Assembly (NCBI RefSeq): GCF_037975245.1
Contig: NC_092569.1
Location: forward strand, 3,742,001-3,806,000
DNA length: 64,000 nt
From: Apostichopus japonicus
Lineage: Eukaryota; Echinodermata; Holothuroidea; Aspidochirotida; Stichopodidae
Direction of reading: 5' to 3'
Positions 52,576 to 64,000 of this stretch are shown piece by piece; positions within the stretch are counted from its first letter, which is position 1; the number at the start of each line of letters is the position of its first letter. Below the pieces are notes generated by a model. The model searched no databases and was not told the origin of the DNA. It saw only the letters and a program-made list of their open reading frames with translations. Both the position numbers and the translations under genes were made by a program.

Positions 52576-54613
52576 AAACACATATATACATGCACGCATA
52601 CAAACCAAAGCAATACAATTATTGCTACTGCTTTAAACTTACGTTACAAAATGTCGGGCTCACTCGTAGAAAGCGATGAGATAACGACGTAGGATATAAA
52701 TAGAGGGCGTTCGTCCACATTACATTGTACCGATCCAACTATTTTTTTTGTTTTTTTTTACCACTTTATCTTATCTTGCTATTGTTTAATATTACAAATT
52801 TTCTACTGAAACGGCTTGATACTTCTTTGTACACTCCTAAATTAGATCAAGCCCTCAGTCCACACTTGACAAGGAGATATTTGGTCTTGAATGAAAATTA
52901 ACTGATTATGCAAGTAGAGTAAGTATGACCCGCGGACAGAGAAGGCTCTCTCTCTACTCAGTGGCCACCGCTTGCTGTATGGTTTGGCATGTGTCGGTAA
53001 GATACTCGTAATAGCAGAAGAAGTAGATGGAGGGTGTCCTTAAGAGAGGAAATCAGAACGCTTCTCGCCCCAAGGACTCAGAAGGTGCTATAGTATGCCT
53101 CGAGAGAAACGCAAGAATATTAGCTTGCTTAACGCCGACGGAGATGAAACCAGATGACAAATATATGTTGCATTTTCTGAGGAAGATAATTTAATTTGTT
53201 CTCCAACCCCCCCCCCCCCCGAAAAAATGACTCCCTAGTGACGTCACATTAAAAAAAAACTGACCTGGCGTTTTGACCAATTAACAGCTGCTGTGGTTGA
53301 AATAGCGTTATTAATAAAAATTAAATAATTGGCATGCATTAACGGGGTTGTCTTAAAACATTAAATGCATGCGGACCGTAGTGAAGTATGGTGTGGGGGT
53401 ATGGGGGAGGGGAGAGGGAGGGGGGTAGTCTTAGAAATGTTGGTCAGGACAACTGAAGCTAAATACATGGCATATGACATGTGGATACGGTAAAAAAATA
53501 TTGTCACATAAATTTGTCTCGGTAATATTTTTTATGGACAAATTGAGAAGACAACATCTGACATTTGGGAAGAGGTTGACTATAATAACAAGTTCCACAA
53601 ACTGTTCCGACAGGCTCCGGTGATATTTTAAGTGAACAATCAAAATCTACTTAAAAATTGTGTCGCTTACAAAAGTTTCATTCCCAAAGGTCTCTTCTCA
53701 GTGCAATAAAATGAATTGTCGACATGAACATCACATTATACGGCTGTTTGAGTTCGAACGAAATCAACTCATTTTTTTCTTGTTTATATCTTAAATATAT
53801 TTTATTTATTTTCATCTGGAACAGCGAATGGACAGTTGAATTATACGTTGAGATATTTATATGTTGTTTTACAGATTACCTTTTACATCAATTGAGAAAT
53901 ATTCCAGCAATAAATAGAAAAAAAAGTTTCTGATGTCGATGTCCAACTGACTAGTAACTGGTAACGTAAACAGATCAGAACTGCATGGCGACTAATCTTA
54001 CATAGCGCCATCATCACAAAGTCCTTCGGAAAACTTTCCTCTCGACCTACAACGTATCTATATCTTAAAGACTGACTCATTTCTCTTTTATCAAATGGCA
54101 GTAATTGTAAAAATCTAAAATGATACTTTCTTCATTTTTAAAATTCTGCAGGATAAGTGTATTTTATCAATTTGTGGTTTCAATTTCTTTACCATAATAC
54201 CCGGTTCTTGTCAACTAGTAAACAAAACTAAAAAAAAAATCTAAAAAAAAAAAATAGAAGAATCAATTGAGAAATATAGCAAGTGGGGCAAAAATGGTCA
54301 TATTTATAAAGGTTTTGGTCGTTTGGAGGAGACACAAACCTAACCATCACCTTTAGCTTTACCTAACAGAGATTTTGTTTGAACAACTCCCAAAACTTTC
54401 CTAAAACAGCTCAGAAACAAATGTTATTCTAGTTTGAGAGATATAGTTTTTCAATATCGAAACTGGTAGATGTCATTGTGTCCAGCCTGTGATGTCATAA
54501 ATGTCACTGTAGTGATCTGAAATATTCCATGCTTTCTATGTGTGGGTTTTCTTTCCATATTTTCATGGTAGAATGTTAACCGTGTGATAACTATATGAAA
54601 CCAATGACGTCAT
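52576..54613. other. Intergenic, no gene seen
   Basis: A poly-C run lies at 53207-53220, G-runs at 53405-53425, TGACGTCA at 53239-53246 and 54605-54612, and a TATA-like tataaatag at about 52696. No supported open frame. Confidence 0.5.
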
Positions 54614-54629
54614 CAAGTCTTAAGACTTG
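54614..54629. repeat. Perfect 16-bp palindrome CAAGTCTTAAGACTTG
   Basis: Its half-site caagtct recurs in the palindromes at 54726-54741 and 54869-54884. Confidence 0.95.
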
Positions 54630-54711
54630 CTTTATAAAATGGTAGTCAACATTTGCAAAACTCCATTACAAAAAAAGAAAAAAAAAATGAAATTGAATCA
54701 CGTGCAGCGCA

Positions 54712-54998
54712 ATGATTTCATATTTAGACTTGATCAAGTCTTCGGCATTGTGAGTGAAGGTAAGTCTTAAATATGTGATAATATCTCCCAACTGGAATCA
54801 GATTTTTCTACGCTGTTTGGGAACGTCGTTCATAACAGGTTATATCTATTAACTATGATTTCATATTTAGACTTGTTCAAGTCTTCGGAATTGTGAGTGA
54901 AGGTAAGTCTTAAATATGTGATCATATTTCCGAACTGGAATAAGTTTTTTCTACGCTGTTTGGGGACGGTTGTTCATGACAGGTTATATCTATTAACG
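54712..54998 (+). repeat. 143-bp tandem duplication with central palindrome
   Basis: Copies at 54712-54854 and 54855-54998 are about 92% identical by eye. Each begins atgatttcatatttag and holds agacttgatcaagtct (perfect in copy 1, one mismatch in copy 2) plus gtgagtgaaggtaagtctta. Confidence 0.95.
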
Positions 54999-55643
54999 AT
55001 ATACCAGTCATGTTGGTTGGGTTGTATCCTCTATTGAGACTGTACCACATGATTATGCAAAACGTTAATTTAAATTTTGATTTAAATTTTAAGAATTTAA
55101 ACCTTTATTTTAATTCATCAAGTTTATATCCCTGCAATACGTTAACCTGTAGGACAGAAAACTAAGAATTTCAGTTTTCTTAATTAGGTTAGTAAAATGC
55201 CACATTTGTTTCTATCAATTTATACAATATAATCTATTTATAAAATAAATTACTTAATCAATGAACTATCGGTACGTATTATCATGTACATTGCTTCATC
55301 AACGAGGTATTCAAGCATAAATTCAAACTATAAATATTTTGTTCAAATTACGGCTATCATCATCATCGCCGTCGTCATCATCATAACAAATCATCAATCA
55401 TCAGTCACCGATCATCAATAATCATCATAATGGATTGCATAATGCGGCTTTAACGATCACCCGGCGATATATGTGATAAAGAGGGCGACATTCCTATTTT
55501 CAGATGAACTGCAAAAACTTTTATCTTCGGTTATCATCATTGTTGCTTCATGTAAGTTGTTAAAGGAGCTAAAATCGAAGTAACGATAGTGTGAAGATAA
55601 GAAGGATTGCAGGTGATTTAAAGCAATTTTAAAAACTCTTTGG
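54999..55643. other. Intergenic with a short ATC repeat
   Basis: A degenerate (ATC)n tract lies at about 55357-55432. A short minus-strand frame (55457-55690) has no recognised motif. Confidence 0.5.
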
Positions 55644-55678
55644 TTAAATGTGCAACTTACACCGAGCGAGTAGTCGGA

Positions 55679-55865
55679 CGAAAGGGACATTTTCTCCTTT
55701 TTCTAGCTCAAAATCGTAAATGTCATGAACTGGAACTTTGCAGGTGCCATTGTAACCCAAACCACCAGCTATTATATGGTGGGTAGGGTATATCAGTTGA
55801 CCAATTGCATCTATGTTTACATGGGTTTGGAAACTGACGATTTTTGTGTGTATAAGTCTATGGAA
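55679..55865 (-). CDS. Possible coding exon, Kelch-like text (hypothetical)
   Basis: The minus strand reads MFHRLIHTKIV...HVNIDAIGQLIYPTHHIIAGGLGYNG then KVPVHDIYDFELEKGENVPF. The IIAGGLGxNG...VHDIYDFELEK pattern resembles one Kelch blade (GG ... D-Y-FDLE). A good splice donor (GGTGTAAGT) ends the frame at about 55678, and a weak acceptor (tttcacaccttag) precedes it. No partner exon was found, so this is either a host-gene exon, a relic or chance. Confidence 0.3.
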
Positions 55866-55869
55866 CATA

Positions 55870-57949
<2,080 letters not shown>

Positions 57950-60900
57950 CTCCTGATTAAACCGTTAGACAGATAGCCAAGTAGGGAAGATAGGTAGATA
58001 GTTAGACAGGTAGATATGTTGACAGGTACAGAGAGGTACAAATATAGACATAAAGACAGGTTAACGGACAGACATACAGGTAGACAGATAGACAGGTTGA
58101 CCGATAGTTAGATCGGTAGGAAGGTAGATAGGATAGACAGATAGACCGATAGACAGATAGGTAGACAGGTAGATAGGGAGCAGGTAGACAGATAAACAGA
58201 TAGACAAATTAGACAGATTGACAGTTAGGTAGATAGGTAGACAGGTAAACAGATACACATATATACCGATAGGTAAACAGGTAGACAGAAAGATAAACAG
58301 ACCGATAGGTAGATATGTAGACAGGTAGATCGTTATATAGGTAGATATTTATATAGGTACACAGGTAAACATGCAGACAGACAGACAGACAGATAAACAG
58401 GTAGGGTAGATATGTAGACATGTAATTAGGTAGACAGGTAGATAGGTAGACGGAAAGACGGAAAGACAGACAGCCATGAAGAAAGATAGATACAAAGATA
58501 GATCAATAGACATGTAGATGGGTAGACAGATTGACAGGTAGATAGGTAGACATATATACAGATAGGATAGATAGGTAAACAGGTAAATAAGTAGACATGT
58601 AGATAGTTAGATAGGGAGACAGACAAACGGTCGGACTGACGGACAGACAGACAGCCATGTAGACAGATAGATATATAGATAGATCGGTAGACACGTAGAC
58701 ATACATAGGATAGATAGGCAGACAGACAGGTAGATAGGTAGAAAAATGCACATATAGGTTACACAGTTAGACAGATAGGTAGACAGACAGGTAGATAGGT
58801 AGATATGTAGACAGTTGAATAGGTAGACAGGCAGACACAGCAGGCTAAACATTCATACAAATAGCCGGGTTGGTAGATAGGTACACAGGTAGATAGGTAA
58901 AGAGGTTGATTGTTAGAGAGGTAGATAGGTAGATCAATAGTTATGTTGACAGGTACATCGGTAGACATATAGACAGGTAGACAGACATATAGTTAGACAT
59001 ATCGTTCAATCGGTAGATAGGGAAGATAGGTACATATGTAGACATGTGAGTAGATAGGTAGACAGATATATAAATACACAGAAAGACAGATAGGATTTGA
59101 CAGGTAAATTGATAGACAAATAGACATATAGGGCGATACACAGAAAGGTAAACAGAAAGGTGGACAGGTAGATATGTAGACAGACAGGCAGACAGGTAGA
59201 TAGGTAGGTAGGTAGGTAGGTAGACAGGTAAACAGATAGACAGATAGGCTGAAAGACAGAAAGGCAGACAAGCAGATAGTTAGACAGATAGACCGAGAGA
59301 CAGATATGCAGATAGATAGACAGTTAAAAAGGTAGATATGTAGACAGGTAGATATAAGATAGGTTCACAGTTAGATAGGTACATAGGTAGACAGATATCC
59401 AGGTAGGTAGATAGGTAGAAAGATAGATATGTAGACAGTTAGATAGGTAGACATGTAGATATGTGTACATGTAGATAGGTACACAGGTAGACAAAGGGAC
59501 AGATAGACAGGCAGGTATATTTGTAGACAGGAAGATATATACAGGTGTGAACATTTAAATATGACGTTGAAACAGGTTTAAAGGTAGGTTGATAGGTAGC
59601 GAGGAAGATAGGTAGATTGGTACAAAGATAGAGAGTCAGACGGAGAGACGTAAGATAGACATGATATACAGGTAGATAGGTAGATAGGCTGATCGGTAGT
59701 CAGGCAGACAGACAGATAGGTAGATTTGTAGATAGGTAGACAGATAAACAGATAGGTAGACAGATAGACAGGTAGATAAGTTGACAGGTAGAATATGGAA
59801 AAGTAGACAGATGGACAGGCAGACAGACAGATAAGCAGACTGATAGACCGTTAAGTAGGTAATTAGATAGATAGACAGGTAGATACGTATATAGATAGAC
59901 ATACAGGTAGACAGCCATACAGAGAGACAGACAGAGAAACAGACATACAGATAGGATAGAAAAGGTAGTCAGGTAGACAGGTACATAGTTAGAGAGGTAC
60001 ATAGGTAGATAGGTACATACGTAGACATGTAGGTAGATAGGTAGTCAGGTATATAGGTACACAGACAGGTAGATATGAAGATATTTATATACGTACACAG
60101 ATAGACTGATAGACGAATAGGATAGATAGGTATATGACCGACATCCAGATAGGTAGACATATAGAAAGGTGCATATGTAGAAAGGATATCGGTAGGCAGT
60201 GGATAGGTAGGCATATAGATAGGTAGACAGGTAGATCGGTACACAGGTAGACATATATAAAGGTAGATAGATAGGTAGACAGGTAGAAAGATAGATTTGT
60301 AGACCAGTGGATAGGTAGATATGTATATAGGTTGACAGGCAGATAGGTACACAGATAGACAGGTTGATAAATTTTGTACACAGGTACACAGGTAAACAGA
60401 TAGACATGTAGGTAAACAGGTACATAGGTAGATAGGTAGATAGATTGACAGAAAGGTAGACATGTAAACAGATAGACAGGCAGGTAGCTAGAGAGGTAGA
60501 TTGTAAGAACATAAAGATATGAAGACAGATATATAGGTAGACAGATAGATAGGTAGGTAGACAGATAAACAGGTAGACAGACAGGTAGACAGATAGAAAG
60601 ATAGACAGATAGCCAGGTAGGTAGGTAGATCGATAGATAGATAGATAGGTAGACAGGTAGATCGTTTCAAAGGTAGATAGGTAGACATACTAGACAGACG
60701 GGTAGACAGATATACCGATATCCAGGTAGGTAGATAGATAGACAAGTAGATAGGTAGACAGATAGATCACTACATAGGTATATAGGTACACTGATAGATA
60801 GGTAGACAGCTTAACGGGTAGACAAACAGGCACACAAATATACAGGTAGATACTTAAACAGGTAGACAGGTTTAGAGGTAGATAGGTACACAGGTAGATA

Positions 60901-61302
60901 TACTGATAGGTATAGACAGGTAGTAATACAAGACACATAGACAGATGTACCAATATACCGAAAGACAGATAAATAGATAGGTAGACAGGTAGATAGGTAG
61001 AAAGATAGATATGCAGATAGGTAGATAGTATACGTGTACATAGATGGACTGTCTGTCTCCCTGCCTTTTTTCTTGTCTATCTGTGTACCTGTGTACCTAT
61101 CTACACATAGATAGGTAAGCAAGTAGACATACAGGTAGGCAGATAAACAGGTAGAACAATAGCCAGGTACGTAGTCAGGTAGAAAGAGAGACAGAAAGTC
61201 AGGTGGACTGATAGATAACCAGGTAGACATATAGGTAGATAGGTAAACAGATAGATAGATATGTAGTCAAGTAGACAGGTAGGTCGATAGGTAGACAGTT
61301 AT
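57950..61302 (+). repeat. GATA/GACA tetranucleotide array, 3.35 kb
   Basis: An irregular mix of GATA, GACA and GGTA words, mostly as the octamers gtagacag and gtagatag. The minus strand lacks stop codons in the basic repeat, so all its frames give long YLSVYLPTYLS-type translations; these are not genes. At about 61043-61105 the polarity flips (tgtctgtctcc, tgtctatctgtgtacctgtg), followed at once by the normal polarity. Confidence 0.95.
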
Positions 61303-61373
61303 AATTGTAACGTTCCTGCAGTAGCGACTAACGGCAACACCACAAGAAGATTGCCATTCTGGATACTTGTAAT

Positions 61374-61401
61374 ACTATATATATATATATATATATATAT
61401 A

Positions 61402-61494
<93 letters not shown>

Positions 61495-61522
61495 ATATCT
61501 ATACATATATATATGTGTGTGT
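61374..61522. repeat. AT-dinucleotide microsatellite
   Basis: About 150 bp of (AT)n ending in GTGTGTGT. Confidence 0.97.
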
Positions 61523-61760
61523 ATTGATATGCGGATCACATATTAGCGAGGTTCTGTGTAATGTATTCATTAATATATGCACCAGATCACATATGCATTT
61601 TACAAAGTATGTCTAACGATGAAGTTGCTGCATCTAGTTGATGGCATTAACAGGGGCGGATCCAGGGGGGGGCCCGGGGGGCCCGGGCCCCCCTTTTTGA
61701 AAATCCTGATTTTTTTTTTTTTTTTTTACCGCGTTCGAGGGAAAGGGCCCCATGCGTGAT

Positions 61761-63088
61761 CAGTGGCGTAGCTACGGGGGGCCTGAAATTGCAGACATGA
61801 GATCCATATTTTCAGGCTAGGTACATGCTGCTTAGAATACTCGGGAAGTGCCGTTTTCGGCCATCTGGGGGTTTGTAAAGCCAAAAATTTTCTTGGACGC
61901 TCCGCGCCAACCGATGATGGCGCTCCGCTTAGATAGTCTTACGTTCAGGCGCGGCTGGACCAGTCAGACCCCCCCCCCTGTCACAAATCCTGCATCAGCC
62001 CCTGATATGTCATTGAATATTCCACAAAACAACTTTTTATGTCCACGAAACTGTCGAAAAACATGATTTTCACTACTGGTAGAGATATAAAATATTGGGA
62101 ATTCTGAATTTCCTGCAAACATGCGGCTGTGCCTGTTAAATACTCACTACTGTATCGCCTTAAAAAAATGATGAGTGGAAATAGTTTCTCCAGGACCATA
62201 TCGTATCGTGGGTATCGAGTGCGTCTGATATACGAACGTACGTAGTAGTACGTACGTCTATGATGATATGCACTGTACTGTACTGATAAAAACATAGGTG
62301 AATTTCACTCCATGGGAGTGATCACTGAGCACATTCCGGTATAAGAGTGAATTTCCACTCCATTGGAGTAAATCTTAACTCCTAATAGAGTTATATTCAC
62401 TCATATTAGGAGTGAGGGTTAACTCCAATAGAGTTAAATTTCACTCTTAATTTGAAGTGCGCCGAGTGATCACTCCAATGGAATGAAATCCACTCATTTG
62501 TTTTTAGAGTGTTGCTAGATATATGAAGAAGAAATTTACATACCAATACATGTTATCGGTCATCGATTGGCACAAAAAGCCAGATTCTGATGACAGCTGC
62601 CTCAAGAAACCCAATAAATGGCCTAATAAGCACCGAGCCACCAATGTGGACCATTACCGAAACATCGATGCGTGTTAGTCTTCCACCCCCTTCCTCTAAT
62701 GCTATTTAAGTCCACATGTGGGCATATCCTGCAAATCTACCGGTAGCCCACAGGGGTTTGAGTTGGGAGAAAGGCCTTGACAGCTTGAAACGACAAATGA
62801 TGCCAACTTCCCTCAAGTTAAAAGTCTGGCTGAGTTGGCAAGGCCAGTCAGCATGAAAGAGAAAAAACTTTTTTGCATTTCTGTCACCAAAGTTGCACAT
62901 CTTTTTGGTTGCTATTTTGCCTCACAGGTGCCATCTCCTGCGATCTGGGGGGTGCTGAAATCTCAAATTTTCTCTGTACGCTCCGCGCCAACCAAGGTGG
63001 CGCTCCGCTTAGATAGTAAACTCCGCCCCCCCACAAGAAAGAACAGCCCCCCATGGCCCCCACTCAAGAAATCCTAGCTACGCCACTG
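61761..63088. mobile_element. hAT-like element, inner (CAGTGGCGTAGCTA ends)
   Basis: It starts CAGTGGCGTAGCTACGG and ends ATCCTAGCTACGCCACTG (14-bp inverted repeat). The flanks are tgcgtgat (61753-61760) and tgcgtgta (63089-63096), an 8-bp target duplication with two changes. It contains a MITE (62281-62511) and a directly repeated 75-bp block (61861-61935, 62941-63018), so it may itself be composite. A further hAT-style end, gcatcagcccctg, lies at about 61992-62004. No transposase frame is visible. Confidence 0.75.
62281..62511. mobile_element. 231-bp MITE with CACTCTAAAAAC end
   Basis: The right end is GTTTTTAGAGTG, the same 12 bp as element A. The left end is a decayed tactgataaaaaca. Inward, ggtgaatttcactccatggg...agtgatcact and its inverted copy at the right form long imperfect inverted repeats. 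The interior is full of ggagtgaa/ttcactcc words. It looks like a non-autonomous relative of element A. No clear target duplication. Confidence 0.65.
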
Positions 63089-63522
63089 TGCGTGTAATTT
63101 TTTGTAAAATAAATTTGCAAAAAGAGTACACCATCATTCTGATAAAGTGAAGGTGAGAGGGGCACTCTGACTGCATCAATAGTCTCCATCTGGAAGGGGG
63201 CATCCAAGATGAAATGGCCTGGAGTAGCCTGGTAAAAAGTAGTTTGCATCACCACCTACTCCCCAAAGACGTAAATCCCAGCTCATTGCTCGAAATTGCA
63301 AATATATGCCCGGCAAACCATGAATACATGATTTATTGGAAATAAATTTTACTCAAAACTTTCACGAAAAGTAGCACCAGATTGCACCGAGGACCTCCAT
63401 ATTTTGTGAAATTTTCCAAAGGGGAGGGGGGCACCCACTCCCCTTAGACCCCTCCCCCAGGACGACGATTAGGCATTTCCCATCTGGGCCCCCCCTTCGG
63501 CGAAATCCTGGATCCGCCACTG

Positions 63523-64000
63523 ATTAATGTAAGGTTGACTGGGCTTGCAAGTGAAATAATAAAAAAATAAAATCAAGTAAGCCAAAATTGCTGCTGCCGG
63601 AAATGTTCTTTCCTCCTAATCTAATATTTCTAATAACGTCGGCTGAAATTCTGCAGTTTAAATATTCGTTTAGCGAAAGAGAGAAATTTTAATACAAACT
63701 CAACAGAATAATGCGAACATTTCTTTTCTTATGTCTTAGAGTTTGATTATTCTTATAAACGATCATTATTAATTTATGAATAGTTACATTACCGCAGAGA
63801 GGAAAGTTAATACAATTTCTTTTCTTTCGATACAGACATTGAATATCTTTCAAGAGAATTGTCTTGAATATATCCGCAATGGATATCCGTTACATAGGAT
63901 TGTTTATCTATCGCTTTGTTCATTAATCTATATAATTGGGTAATTAAATATCAACCACGGAGTCGAATGCACAACGTTTTTGTTAAGTAAATATCACTTA
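63523..64000. other. Intergenic, nothing seen
   Basis: AT-rich sequence to the window edge with no recognised feature. Confidence 0.5.

Larger units (their letters stand above)
61651..63522. mobile_element. hAT-like element, outer (CAGGGGCGGATCCAGG ends)
   Basis: The left end is CAGGGGCGGATCCAGG and the right end CCTGGATCCGCCACTG, a 16-bp inverted repeat with one mismatch, typical of hAT MITEs. The flanks share attaa (61646-61650 and 63523-63527), not a full 8-bp copy. The interior is split by a second element (61761-63088). Without the insertion it would be about 540 bp, with no transposase. Confidence 0.8.

Noticed and set aside
52690-52720. Promoter with tataaatag
   Set aside because: No open frame or other promoter element follows within reach; a TATA-like word is expected in AT-rich DNA.
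58061-61230. Some twenty overlapping YLSVYLPTYLS-type frames
   Set aside because: The minus strand of the GATA/GACA repeat simply lacks stop codons; frames overlap in all three phases, which genes do not.
62586-62612. Third hammerhead candidate (ctgatgacagctgcctcaagaaac)
   Set aside because: No stem II pairing between the core boxes and no cleavage triplet with stem I.

Overview
The window is eukaryotic nuclear DNA from a repeat-rich animal genome, most likely a marine invertebrate. A deuterostome such as an echinoderm is my guess, and the sequence does not prove it. The evidence is an AT-rich background, spliced exons with GT-AG borders, hAT-type and CACT-ended DNA transposons, tRNA-derived SINEs, about 13 AT-dinucleotide tracts and many minisatellites. 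I recognise no intact host gene, no bacterial-style operon, no rRNA, no functional tRNA gene and no CRISPR array. Most open frames are translations of simple repeats.

Layout. 1-211: 3' end of a broken cysteine-rich (CXC-like) open frame. 3178-7699: a 16-bp tandem repeat and two hAT-like non-autonomous elements, one (7291-7699) with a perfect 8-bp target-site duplication. 7939-10110: a degenerate ~110-bp minisatellite and AT tracts. 12824-14399: a 1.6-kb GTA-trinucleotide array with higher-order structure. 16198-21468: a 5.3-kb transposon with CACTCTAAAAAC terminal inverted repeats and at least three exons of a spliced gene. 21720-30930: minisatellites, AT tracts and a GAT/GAC array. 36249-42815: a SINE tail, a hAT-like element, a GTGGTGTTA minisatellite, a G-quadruplex candidate and an 18-copy 93-bp array. 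43285-48071: a second CACT-ended transposon whose minus-strand gene is homologous to that of the first. 48320-52575: three SINE insertions, one carrying a complete hammerhead ribozyme motif, and a palindrome-based 28-bp array containing a perfect 162-bp inverted duplication. 54605-54998: palindromes and a 143-bp tandem duplication. 57950-61302: a 3.35-kb GATA/GACA array. 61651-63522: nested hAT-like elements with a small MITE inside.

How the parts relate. The two large CACT-ended elements share terminal sequence style, subterminal repeats, a 2-bp target duplication and a C-terminal protein domain, so they belong to one transposon lineage; the MITE at 62281-62511 carries the same 12-bp end as the first. 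The SINE at 50530 joins RNA polymerase III A and B boxes directly to a self-cleaving RNA motif. These two groups are the most interesting content. No host pathway can be read from the window.
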